From contig JAZRMW010000024.1 of the NCBI GenBank assembly GCA_045647865.1, positions 39,217 to 103,216 on the forward strand: DNA of 64,000 nucleotides, in the 5' to 3' direction. The translations under genes and the position numbers were made by a program. This document shows positions 8,881-17,106 of the stretch, in pieces (the first letter of the stretch is position 1; each line of letters begins with the position of its first letter). The stretch is from Phocaeicola_A sp045647865 (GTDB lineage: Bacteria > Bacteroidota > Bacteroidia > Bacteroidales > Bacteroidaceae). The notes below the pieces were generated by a model. That model ran no database searches. It saw only the letters and a list, made by a program, of their open reading frames with translations, and was not told the DNA's origin.

Positions 8881-9965
8881 AAATTCTCCAAATAAAGATA
8901 ATCACAATGAATTAAAGGACGTTGTCCATGCTTACCTATCACATTACGAGCTTCGACGGCATCGTAAGCAACACGCCCCACCCCAATACGACATCCTGAA
9001 TGGTCCATCAGACAAACAATATCGTCCTTCTCAAAATCTCCTTCTATACGAGTGACCCCTACAGGCAACAAACTTACGGTCTGTTCACCTGTAAGCACTT
9101 CCACTGCCCGTTCGTTCAGATGAATCTCTCCTTTGGCAAATCCATCAGAGTGAGCAATCCATTTCTTTACACTGCCCAACGCCTCACGATTCGGTTCAAA
9201 CCGAGTACAAAGAGTCCCCTCTGAATCATGCATAAGATTGACCAGAATATTATCACGTTTGCCATTGGCAATGAATACGGTGATACCCTCATCAGCCACC
9301 TTGCGAGCAATGTTTGTCTTCGTAATCATTCCTCCACGGCCAAAGCCCGATTTCTCCGTCTGTATATATTCCGTCAAATCTCTTCCCAACTCCACAACAG
9401 GGATAATACGACTTGCCGGGTCGTTTGGAGGCCCTGTAAATATGCCATCAATATTACTGAGGATAACCAATGCCTGTGCATCCATCATGGACGCAATAAG
9501 GCCACTAAGTTCATCATTATCAGTAAACATCAATTCCGTTACCGAAATCGTATCATTTTCATTGACGATAGGAATTACACCATTTTCCAGCATCACCGCC
9601 ATGCAACCACGCTGGTTCAGATAATGGCGACGCGTACCGAAGTTCTCCTTCATGGTGAGAACCTGTCCTACGGGTATATGGTGTTCACGGAAAAGTTCGT
9701 AATAACGATTAATGAGTTTGGCCTGTCCCACGGCAGAATAGAGCTGACGCTGTTCGACACTGTCCATTTTCTTATCAATATGCAGTTCGCTGCGTCCCGA
9801 TGCCACTGCACCCGAGGATATGAGTATCACTTCAATTCCTTCGTGCCGAAGTTCGGCTATCTGATCGACCAAGGCCGACATACGAGTGACATCCAGCGTA
9901 CCATCTTTGCGCGTAAGTACATTACTGCCTATCTTTACTGCTATTCTTGTAAAGCGATTTGCCAT
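8877..9965 (-). CDS. proB: glutamate 5-kinase
   Basis: This is an amino-acid kinase domain (about 1-255) followed by a PUA domain (about 270-355, HLNERAVEVLTGEQTVSLLPVGV). Motifs seen are VKIGSNVLT, ISSGAVASGR, NENDTIS and FTDNDELSG. It phosphorylates glutamate, the first committed step of proline synthesis, and family members are usually feedback-inhibited by proline. I chose the ATG at 9965 (MANRFTR, 362 residues) over an in-frame TTG at 9989 because the promoter -7 motif (9987-9994) overlaps that upstream codon. It is the first gene of the proB-esterase-proA-argF' operon. Confidence 0.94.
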   Translation of the reverse strand: MANRFTRIAVKIGSNVLTRKDGTLDVTRMSALVDQIAELRHEGIEVILISSGAVASGRSELHIDKKMDSVEQRQLYSAVGQAKLINRYYELFREHHIPVGQVLTMKENFGTRRHYLNQRGCMAVMLENGVIPIVNENDTISVTELMFTDNDELSGLIASMMDAQALVILSNIDGIFTGPPNDPASRIIPVVELGRDLTEYIQTEKSGFGRGGMITKTNIARKVADEGITVFIANGKRDNILVNLMHDSEGTLCTRFEPNREALGSVKKWIAHSDGFAKGEIHLNERAVEVLTGEQTVSLLPVGVTRIEGDFEKDDIVCLMDHSGCRIGVGRVAYDAVEARNVIGKHGQRPLIHCDYLYLENL

Positions 9966-9986
9966 ATTTTCATTCTTTTTGTCGCG

Positions 9987-10018
9987 CAAAGATAGTACTT
10001 TTTATTCAAAGTGACAAA
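9987..10018 (-). promoter_or_regulatory. promoter of the proB operon
   Basis: On the minus strand TTTG (10018-10015), 20 bp, then TATCTTTG (9994-9987) is an exact match to the Bacteroidetes consensus. The predicted start of transcription is about 15 nt before the proB ATG. Confidence 0.8.
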
Positions 10019-10145
10019 GAAACAGAGGATTCTACGCTATTTAAGGAAGAAAACAGTCTAAAGTCAACAAAAAGAGACTCAACAAAAAGATTTTACGACA
10101 TCTGTTAAATTGTTTATTTTTCCTTTTTATCTGAAAACTATTCAT

Positions 10146-10153
10146 TACTTTTG
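10146..10153 (+). promoter_or_regulatory. -7 element for the metzincin-like gene
   Basis: TACTTTTG matches TAnnTTTG and lies 21 bp before the ATG. The -33 region is only T-rich, without a clear TTG. Confidence 0.45.
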
Positions 10154-10173
10154 CAGAATAATAAATATTCAGT

Positions 10174-12555
10174 ATGCTTATGAAAAATAGACGATTACTT
10201 TCTCTTATGACTTGTTGTCTGGCCATGGGACTAAATCTGACGGCACAGACAGTAACAACGGATCCTTACATTGCAAGAGGTGCAACAACAGCCTTTGTAA
10301 GAACAACCATCAAAGGATTCAAACTCTCTACAATGAAAGAACGCGGTGTATGTTGGAGCAGCGAAAGCAGTATGCCCACTATAGCAGATGCCCACACGAC
10401 CAAAACCGTATCACAAGGAGCATCCTCATCAGGAGGAGCCATGCATCGAATCAACGATCTAACTCCCGCAACCAAGTATTACGTAAGAGGCTATGTATTA
10501 CAAAAAGACTCTACCGTTTACTATAGTGAAACAGCAAAAGTTGTGACGATTCCCAAAGGAAGCATCAGTTGGAGCTATAACAATGGCGGTCCGGCCGATG
10601 CCAACGAACGTATCAATGCAGCAGTGAAAGATGCAGTCAACTACTTAAACGAGTACACCAGTATCAGCGGATTCCACACATCGGTAAACTATGGAGCACA
10701 AACTCCTACAGCCGACTGTAGTTACGGAGGTTGGATGCGAGTGGGTCCTAATGCAAGCTATCAACGGACAGGAACCATCTTGCACGAATTGCTACATGGT
10801 ATAGGTGTAGGTACTCACTGGGTATGGCAAAACAATGCTGCATTGAGAGCAAACACAACAGGAGGAACTTGGTTGGGAGACCGTGTAACAGAGTTATTAC
10901 ACTTTTGGGACAACAATACAAGCAGTACACTCAATGGTGATGGAACCCATATGTGGCCCTACGGTATTAACGGAGCACACGAAGATACTGGCAGCGAGTT
11001 GCTCTATATTGGATGTTGCCTCATAGCTCAAGCATTGGGTGAAGACGGTCTGCCTCCAACCGGCGGCTTCTGTACTCCGGCCTATTCATTCGACCAAGAA
11101 GATACAATCAAATATTACATCAAGAACGAAGACCCCGACGGCGGTCTTTACACTTCGTATCTGAGAGAATACCGATTCAAACAACTATTGACCAATGAAA
11201 TGACAGCCGAAGAAGCGACAAAGAACGACAGTTGTGCCTGGTATATAACTTTCAATCCCCGTACCCGTTACTATCAACTGAAGAACGTTGCTACAGGTAA
11301 CTACCTGACTTACTACGGCACTGGACTAAACGGATTCAAACTAACAAATCAAGGATATGCGTCGACCAATGAGAATTTCCATCTGATGCGTTCACGAATG
11401 GATGCAGACTTCGGCGGAACTACCCAAAGCGGAATCAGAGGATACTGGATTATCCACCCCGAGTCAACGATGAGTCCCAACTGCTTGAACGCAGGAACAA
11501 ACGGATTGACCAATACGGCATCATTCAACATGAGCAATGACGCCACCAAGCAACGATGGATTATTATGACTGCTGAAGAACTCCGTGAAACGGAAAAAGC
11601 ATCGCAACAGGCTTCACTGAAACAATTAGACAAATCCATCGAACAGCTGAAGACACTCATGGACACTCCACATACTGAAGACGTAGTAGGTGTTGACATG
11701 AATATGAATGCCTTCATTGCTTCTATTGAAGGAATAGATACGGATGCCATCAGCATCACTGAAATCAGCAACCTTATTGCAGAAGTGAACGATTCATGCA
11801 ACAGTTTCCTTGGACAAGCAACTCCAGCTGATTCCAGAAAGCCTTTCGATTTGACTTATATGATAGAGGATGCAGGAATAGCAACAGGTGCCGGATGGTC
11901 CACTGCTCCTGTCATTAATTACAACTGCGGTGAGTTCTATCAAAAATCGTTCGATATGAACCAAACCATCATGGGATTACCAGCAGGTACATACGAACTT
12001 TGTGCACAAGGATTCCAACGTCCAGGAACTTCTACCGAATCATTCAATGATTATACAGCCGGAAACAACAAAGTAGTGGCAACCTTATATGCAGGTTCCC
12101 AGTCAACCAAACTAAAGCATATCGCCACAGAGGCACGTTCCAGCAAAATTGGTTTGGGAAATGAAGTTGCAGTAGGAAGCCCGACCAAATATATCCCCAA
12201 TGACATGCAGGCCTCATCTGCCTATTTCATGAGAGGGCTATATAATAACTCGGTTATGATAGAGCTGTCAGCCAAAGGGAACTTGAAGGTAGGAATCAAA
12301 AACACATCTTCTGCCTCCAACTATTGGACAATCTTCGACAACTTCCGCCTCTATTATTACGGAAGTCTCTCACCCGAAGAGATAACAGGCATCGATCGAC
12401 CTGTCATCACCCCCAATACTTCAGAAGCACTCTTTGCCAGTCCGGCAGACATCTATGACATTACCGGAATCTGTGTTCGGGAACAGGCAACTAGCCTAGA
12501 AGGACTCCCCAAAGGATTCTATATTGTAAAGGGAAAGAAGGTGATTGTCAGATAA
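10174..12555 (+). CDS. secreted metzincin-like zinc metalloprotease with carbohydrate-binding-like and sorting-tail regions
   Basis: A signal peptide ends near LTAQ (residue 25), and a second in-frame ATG at 10180 is an equally good start. Residues about 25-125 resemble a fibronectin-III-like domain (DLTPATKYYVRGYV). Residues 204-215 read HELLHGIGVGTH, the HExxHxxGxxH zinc signature of metzincin proteases. A region near 335-460 (YYQLKNVATGNYLTYYG) looks like a ricin-type lectin fold. Residues about 555-735 form a galactose-binding-like beta-sandwich. The last 35 residues (DITGICVREQ...GLPKGFYIVKGKKVIV) resemble secretion/sorting tails of Bacteroidetes. I infer an extracellular or surface glycoprotein-directed protease. 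The family is not one I can name and no substrate is implied. It stands alone between the proB promoter and a convergent gene. Downstream lies a palindromic repeat element. Confidence 0.75.
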   Translation: MLMKNRRLLSLMTCCLAMGLNLTAQTVTTDPYIARGATTAFVRTTIKGFKLSTMKERGVCWSSESSMPTIADAHTTKTVSQGASSSGGAMHRINDLTPATKYYVRGYVLQKDSTVYYSETAKVVTIPKGSISWSYNNGGPADANERINAAVKDAVNYLNEYTSISGFHTSVNYGAQTPTADCSYGGWMRVGPNASYQRTGTILHELLHGIGVGTHWVWQNNAALRANTTGGTWLGDRVTELLHFWDNNTSSTLNGDGTHMWPYGINGAHEDTGSELLYIGCCLIAQALGEDGLPPTGGFCTPAYSFDQEDTIKYYIKNEDPDGGLYTSYLREYRFKQLLTNEMTAEEATKNDSCAWYITFNPRTRYYQLKNVATGNYLTYYGTGLNGFKLTNQGYASTNENFHLMRSRMDADFGGTTQSGIRGYWIIHPESTMSPNCLNAGTNGLTNTASFNMSNDATKQRWIIMTAEELRETEKASQQASLKQLDKSIEQLKTLMDTPHTEDVVGVDMNMNAFIASIEGIDTDAISITEISNLIAEVNDSCNSFLGQATPADSRKPFDLTYMIEDAGIATGAGWSTAPVINYNCGEFYQKSFDMNQTIMGLPAGTYELCAQGFQRPGTSTESFNDYTAGNNKVVATLYAGSQSTKLKHIATEARSSKIGLGNEVAVGSPTKYIPNDMQASSAYFMRGLYNNSVMIELSAKGNLKVGIKNTSSASNYWTIFDNFRLYYYGSLSPEEITGIDRPVITPNTSEALFASPADIYDITGICVREQATSLEGLPKGFYIVKGKKVIVR

Positions 12556-12580
12556 GCCGCTGACAAAATCAAAAATAAAA

Positions 12581-12667
12581 TTAGGCGCGGATTACGCGGA
12601 TTAACACGGATTTATTTTATACCTGATGGTTATAATTTATCCGTGAATCCGCGTAATCCGCGCCTAA
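12581..12667. repeat. MITE-like palindromic repeat, copy 1
   Basis: The left arm (12581-12611) starts TTAGGCGCGGATTACGCGG and the right arm (12639-12667) is its reverse complement apart from a 2-nt indel. The centre contains ATACC and GATGGTTATAATTTAT. Related copies lie at 41201-41297 and 59111-59193. This copy fills the junction of two convergent genes and could terminate transcription from both sides. Confidence 0.85.
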
Positions 12668-12683
12668 AAATTATACTGTCTTT

Positions 12684-12884
12684 TCAACGCGCTGTCACGA
12701 TGCGGTTGGCACGTTGATAATCTTCGTCATTGACGAGAATCTTCACATTTCCACCCAAAGTCAAGTAGGGCGAAGTTATTGCGCCTAAAGTCTCATCACG
12801 CAACATGCAATCCACTTTCTCAGCTTGCAAAAGTCCTTTCACAATTTCGGCCTCCCAGAGAGAACCTTCGAATACCTCTTTCAT
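12684..12884 (-). CDS. DUF2007 family small protein
   Basis: This 66-residue protein matches the DUF2007 ('putative signal transducing protein') pattern: an opening beta strand, EAEIVKGLLQAEKVDCMLRDE, then a glycine turn and KILVNDEDYQRANRIV. The family has a ferredoxin-like alpha/beta fold with no established biochemical role. It has no signal peptide. The gene lies 126 bp downstream of the acyl-CoA ligase on the same strand and may be read from the same transcript. It converges with the metzincin-like gene across the palindromic repeat. Confidence 0.75.
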   Translation of the reverse strand: MKEVFEGSLWEAEIVKGLLQAEKVDCMLRDETLGAITSPYLTLGGNVKILVNDEDYQRANRIVTAR

Positions 12885-13010
12885 ACCTTATTATATATAT
12901 AGGGTTCAAAAAATCCTGTTTATACAACAAAGGCAACTGCCGTTTGTTCTTGACATATAAGTCTAACAGATGCAATCAATCCATGAAAAAGTACGATTCG
13001 CTAATAGCAA

Positions 13011-14666
13011 TCAACCATTATCGTTTTTCCGAATCTCTACACGACGGATTTTACCACTGATAGTCTTTGGCAATTCATTCACAAACTCAATGACACGCGG
13101 ATACTTATAAGGAGCCGTCACACGTTTCACATGATCCTGCAATTCCTTGACCAGTTCGTCACCGGCTTTATCCTTGTAATCTTTGGAAAGGATAATAGTA
13201 GCCTTTACCACCTGCCCACGAATTTCATCAGGCACACCTGTGATGGCACATTCAACAACAGCCGGATGGGTCATCAATGCACTTTCCACTTCGAAGGGAC
13301 CGATACGGTATCCTGAACTCTTGATCACATCGTCAGCACGGCCAACAAACCAATAGTAACCATCTTGGTCACGCCAAGCTACATCGCCCGTATAATAAAC
13401 TCCGTCGCGCCAGACATCCTCTGTCTTTTCGGGATTACGGAAATACTCCTTGAAAAGTCCTAATGGTTTGCCTTTGTCGGTACGGATAACAATCTGTCCC
13501 TGTTCACCATCTTCTGCAGAACGTCCGTCAGGAGTCAACAAGTCAATATCATACTGCGGATTGGGCACACCCATACTTCCCGGTTTTGGATCCATCCAAG
13601 GGAAAGTAGCCAAAGTCAGAGTTGTTTCTGTCTGTCCGAACCCTTCCATCAACCGGATACCGGTAAGTTCCTTGAAGGTATCGTACACCGCACCATTCAA
13701 CGCTTCACCAGCAGTGGTACAATATTCCAACGAAGAAAGGTCGAACTTGCGCAAATCCTCGCGAATCAAAAAACGGTAAATGGTAGGAGGTGCACACAAG
13801 GAGGTAATGCGATGCTGTTCAATCTTATGCAAAATATCAGCAGGAGTAAACTTCTCATGGTCATAGACAAAAATATTGGCACCAGCGAACCACTGTCCAT
13901 AAAGTTTTCCCCAAACAGCCTTTCCCCAACCTGTATCGGCAATGGTCAGATGTAGGCTTCCTTCGTGCAGATGATGCCACAGATACCCTGTGCTGATATG
14001 TCCAAGCGGATAGGTAAAATCGTGGGCAACCATCTTAGGTTCGCCAGTAGTACCCGAGGTAAAATACATCAGCATAACATCATCATTGGTATTCACGCTA
14101 ACAGGACGCACAAAAGCTGGTGCAGTTTCTATTCCCTCTTGGAAATGGCTGAACCCTTCGGGGTATTCTGGACCTACGCTGACAACAGCCTGTACCGAGG
14201 GGCACTCAGGAAGTGCTGCGGTTATATGGTCAGTAATGACACTTTCTCCTGCAGCGACAATGGCCTTGATGTCGGCAGCGTTACAACGATAGACAATATC
14301 CTTCTTCGTCAACAAGTGTGTAGCAGGAATCACCACTGCCCCCAGTTTATGCAGTGCAAGAATCGAGAACCAAAACTCATAACGACGCTTCAGGATAAGC
14401 ATCACAGGGTCACCTTTACCGATACCGAGTGTTTGAAAGTAAGATGCTGTGCGGTCGGTCTCGCGTTTCATATCCGCAAACGTAAACTGTCGCACTTCGC
14501 CGTGATCATTCGTCCACAAAAGAGCCTTTTTGTCGGGTTGCTCAGCGGCATACACATCCACTACATCATATGCAAAGTTAAAATTCTCGGGCACATTGAT
14601 GTGCATATTCTTTATGTAATCCTCTTGCGAAGTAAATACAGTCTGTCTTAAAAATCTCTCAATCAT
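13011..14666 (-). CDS. AMP-forming acyl-CoA synthetase (acetyl-/medium-chain type)
   Basis: This 551-residue member of the adenylate-forming superfamily has the P-loop-like YFTSGTTGEPKMV, the EGFGQTE motif, YYTGDVAWRDQDGYYWFVGRADD and a C-terminal KTISGKIRRVEIR with the catalytic lysine. It activates a carboxylic acid with ATP and CoA. Sequence and length fit the medium-chain acyl-CoA synthetase group more than canonical Acs, so the preferred acid is uncertain. The gene starts 24 bp after an XRE-cupin regulator gene on the same strand. That pairing suggests the regulator senses a related metabolite. Confidence 0.88.
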   Translation of the reverse strand: MIERFLRQTVFTSQEDYIKNMHINVPENFNFAYDVVDVYAAEQPDKKALLWTNDHGEVRQFTFADMKRETDRTASYFQTLGIGKGDPVMLILKRRYEFWFSILALHKLGAVVIPATHLLTKKDIVYRCNAADIKAIVAAGESVITDHITAALPECPSVQAVVSVGPEYPEGFSHFQEGIETAPAFVRPVSVNTNDDVMLMYFTSGTTGEPKMVAHDFTYPLGHISTGYLWHHLHEGSLHLTIADTGWGKAVWGKLYGQWFAGANIFVYDHEKFTPADILHKIEQHRITSLCAPPTIYRFLIREDLRKFDLSSLEYCTTAGEALNGAVYDTFKELTGIRLMEGFGQTETTLTLATFPWMDPKPGSMGVPNPQYDIDLLTPDGRSAEDGEQGQIVIRTDKGKPLGLFKEYFRNPEKTEDVWRDGVYYTGDVAWRDQDGYYWFVGRADDVIKSSGYRIGPFEVESALMTHPAVVECAITGVPDEIRGQVVKATIILSKDYKDKAGDELVKELQDHVKRVTAPYKYPRVIEFVNELPKTISGKIRRVEIRKNDNG

Positions 14667-14690
14667 TTTTTCTTTCTTAACGATATATTC

Positions 14691-15245
14691 TTACATGATA
14701 GCAGCCAAAAATCTTACCGGTTTTCCATCAAGAGCCTTCATTGCATGAGGCTGAAGTGAATCAAAATAAAGGCTGTCACCTGGATTGAGAATAATTTCCT
14801 TGCCGGCTAAATTCACCAACAAACGACCTTCGAGAATATAACTGATTTCCTGTCCGGAATGACTGTTTAAATGAAGCGGGGCATCATCATCCTTCGGTTC
14901 CACTGTAACAATAAAGGGATCTATCTTACGATCACGAAAACCTGATGCCAAAGCCTCATACTTGTATGCCTTACTACGTTCTACAGAGACACCTTTTCCT
15001 GCACGAGTCAAGAAGTAAGAACTCATTTTAGGCTCTTCACCAAACATCAGAACATCCAGTGTTATATCATAACGACGAGCAATCATTTGCAATGCGCTCA
15101 CAGAGATATCCTGTGAGCCACTCTCCATAGCCCGATATTCATCCACAGTCAAATTGCAGCTTTCAGCTACGTCCTGCTCAGTCAATTCCAACACATCACG
15201 CAAACCACGCAAACGTGCAGCAATCTGTTTAATTTGATCATTCAT
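14691..15245 (-). CDS. XRE-family regulator with C-terminal cupin
   Basis: Residues about 6-62 form an XRE helix-turn-helix (LRGLRDVLELTEQDVAESCNLTVDEYRAMESG). Residues about 110-180 are a cupin_2 barrel (HSGQEISYILEGRLLVNLAGKEIILNPGDSLYF...QPHAM), the usual small-molecule-sensing partner. The 184-residue length is typical of the family. It sits between proC (42-bp gap) and the acyl-CoA ligase (24-bp gap), all on the minus strand, and is probably co-transcribed with them. It likely regulates the ligase gene or its own operon. The ligand is unknown. Confidence 0.88.
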   Translation of the reverse strand: MNDQIKQIAARLRGLRDVLELTEQDVAESCNLTVDEYRAMESGSQDISVSALQMIARRYDITLDVLMFGEEPKMSSYFLTRAGKGVSVERSKAYKYEALASGFRDRKIDPFIVTVEPKDDDAPLHLNSHSGQEISYILEGRLLVNLAGKEIILNPGDSLYFDSLQPHAMKALDGKPVRFLAAIM

Positions 15246-15287
15246 GATTATTCTTGATTTATTTATTATTTCCTTTATTCTTTTATT

Positions 15288-16061
15288 CTATCGGCTCGCC
15301 TTCATAGCCTTGATAATGGCCGAAGTAAAACCGGCATGCTCCAGTTCATTGATACCCTTGATGGTTATTCCTCCTGGAGTAGTCACTTTGTCTATCTCCA
15401 CCGATGGATGGGTGTCATTGTTGAGAATAAGCGCAGCCGCTCCCTTTACACTTTGGGCAACCATGCGTTGTGCATCCTTGGGATAAAGTCCCATTTCTAC
15501 ACCAGCTTGCATCGCTGCTTGAATATACTTCAGGACATAAGCTATACCACACGAAGTTAGTGCTGTAGTAGCAGCTATCTGACTTTCTGGCACTAACATA
15601 GCCAAACCCATTTCATTAAAGATTTCCACCATCAACCGCTCGTGCTCAGGTGTTGCCTGCCAGCTGGCAATAAGGGTCATGCTCTCCAATTGCGACATGG
15701 CTGTATTGGGAACCAAACGGAACATGGTCAGTTCAGGAGCAGCCGTATATTCCACCAACTGTTCAAAACTGACACCTGCAGCCACAGAAACCAACACTTG
15801 TTGAGATTGCAATGGCAACTCAGCCAACACAGTCTTCATCAACCACGGTTTAACGGCAACAATCACAAAATCGGCTTCGCTGACCGCTGCACGATTATCA
15901 GTCATTACAGTCATTTGAGGATATTCCTGCTGCAACTGCTGCAACATTTTTTCTGAAGGATCAGATACGGTAATGTCCGATTCACCGATTATTGTTCCTT
16001 TCGCCAATCCACGGGCTATAGCCCCTCCCATGTTTCCGGCACCGATAATTGTTACTTTCAT
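15288..16061 (-). CDS. proC: pyrroline-5-carboxylate reductase
   Basis: This 257-residue protein has the N-terminal Rossmann motif IIGAGNMGGAIARGL and VIVAVKPW. It also has the C-terminal ProC signature containing DKVTTPGGITIKGINELEHAGF. It reduces pyrroline-5-carboxylate to proline with NAD(P)H, completing the pathway started by proB and proA 6 kb away. It heads a minus-strand group with the XRE-cupin and ligase genes. A -7 motif TATCTTTG lies 30 bp before the ATG. Confidence 0.95.
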   Translation of the reverse strand: MKVTIIGAGNMGGAIARGLAKGTIIGESDITVSDPSEKMLQQLQQEYPQMTVMTDNRAAVSEADFVIVAVKPWLMKTVLAELPLQSQQVLVSVAAGVSFEQLVEYTAAPELTMFRLVPNTAMSQLESMTLIASWQATPEHERLMVEIFNEMGLAMLVPESQIAATTALTSCGIAYVLKYIQAAMQAGVEMGLYPKDAQRMVAQSVKGAAALILNNDTHPSVEIDKVTTPGGITIKGINELEHAGFTSAIIKAMKASR

Positions 16062-16090
16062 TGAATTTTATTTCCTTAAATAAACGGTTG

Positions 16091-16098
16091 CAAAGATA
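16091..16098 (-). promoter_or_regulatory. -7 element of proC
   Basis: TATCTTTG on the minus strand, an exact TAnnTTTG match 30 bp before the proC ATG. The -33 region is not convincing. Confidence 0.55.
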
Positions 16099-16213
16099 CA
16101 GAAATACGCGCGTTTCTGCTTACATTATTCAATAAAAACATGCAAAAACATAGAAAAAAGTACATTAATCGTTCTATTATCCACATTTACTTTCTTTATT
16201 TTGAAAAAAAAGC

Positions 16214-16221
16214 TACATTTG
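16214..16221 (+). promoter_or_regulatory. -7 element of the ATPase/DUF4435 pair
   Basis: TACATTTG matches TAnnTTTG, 25 bp before the ATG. A weak -33 (TTTC at 16191) lies 19 bp upstream. Confidence 0.5.
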
Positions 16222-16246
16222 CAGACAAGTTAAAGAACCATCCATT

Positions 16247-17065
16247 ATGAAGAAGTTTGCTGACTATATCCAACGGATAGAAATCAAAGCCCTTTGGGGA
16301 AAGAAGAATATTGTATGGAACCTGCGTCCCGACGTAAACATCCTAAGTGGCATCAACGGTATTGGGAAAAGCACCATCCTAAACCAATCAGTACGCTCAT
16401 TGGACGTATTGGACAATCAGGCATTCAATACAGGGACAGCCACTGTCAAGATGGTGTTCCATCCTGCGGATGCTACGGCCATCCACTTCGATGTGATACG
16501 CAGTTTCGACCGTCCACTGCTTCACGGCGACTTGTTGGAAAAGATGGCAGACAAAAATGTGAAGACAGAGTTGGACTGGCAACTCTACCGACTACAACGC
16601 CGATACCTGGACTATCAAGTAAACGTGGGAAACCGCATCATTGAGCAGTTGACCAGCGGGACTCCTGAAGGACAGACACAGGCGGCCCTTTTGTCGATAC
16701 CCAAGAAACAGTTTCAGGATATGGTGGACGAGCTCTTTAGCGAAACGGACAAACGCATCATACGACAGAGCAACGAAATTATGTTCGAACAGGATGGCGA
16801 GACTCTCTATCCCTACCAACTTTCATCGGGAGAAAAACAATTGTTGGTCATCCTGCTGACGGTGCTCGTGCAGGACGGACAACCTTGCGTACTATTTATG
16901 GACGAACCGGAAGTGAGCCTACACATCGAATGGCAGCAACGCCTCATCAACTTAATCCGCCGACTGAATAACAACGTACAGATAATCCTTACCACCCACT
17001 CACCCGCTGTCATCATGAACGGATGGCAGGATGCTGTAACTGAAGTAAGTGACATTACGGAATAA
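16247..17065 (+). CDS. AAA/ABC-type ATPase (AAA15/OLD-like), partner of DUF4435 protein
   Basis: This 272-residue single-domain ATPase has the Walker A motif GINGIGKST (residues 35-43). The ABC-type signature LSSGEKQ lies near 195, the Walker B VLFMDEPEVSLH near 220 and the H-loop LTTHSP near 250. That layout fits the AAA_15/AAA_21 group that includes OLD nucleases and the AriA subunit of PARIS defence. It is shorter than AriA, with only a small helical insertion between Walker A and the signature. No membrane segment is visible. The next gene (41 bp away, same strand) encodes a DUF4435/Toprim-like protein, so the pair probably forms a two-subunit system. A role in phage defence is inference from architecture only. 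The pair sits between housekeeping genes proC and rplS. Confidence 0.83.
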   Translation: MKKFADYIQRIEIKALWGKKNIVWNLRPDVNILSGINGIGKSTILNQSVRSLDVLDNQAFNTGTATVKMVFHPADATAIHFDVIRSFDRPLLHGDLLEKMADKNVKTELDWQLYRLQRRYLDYQVNVGNRIIEQLTSGTPEGQTQAALLSIPKKQFQDMVDELFSETDKRIIRQSNEIMFEQDGETLYPYQLSSGEKQLLVILLTVLVQDGQPCVLFMDEPEVSLHIEWQQRLINLIRRLNNNVQIILTTHSPAVIMNGWQDAVTEVSDITE

Positions 17066-17106
17066 TAAGCTTTTAGGAGAATTCGTATCTCACGAGCGTA
17101 TAAATT

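Noticed and set aside
9228..9995. 255-codon plus-strand open frame
   Set aside because: Antisense to proB and runs into its promoter.
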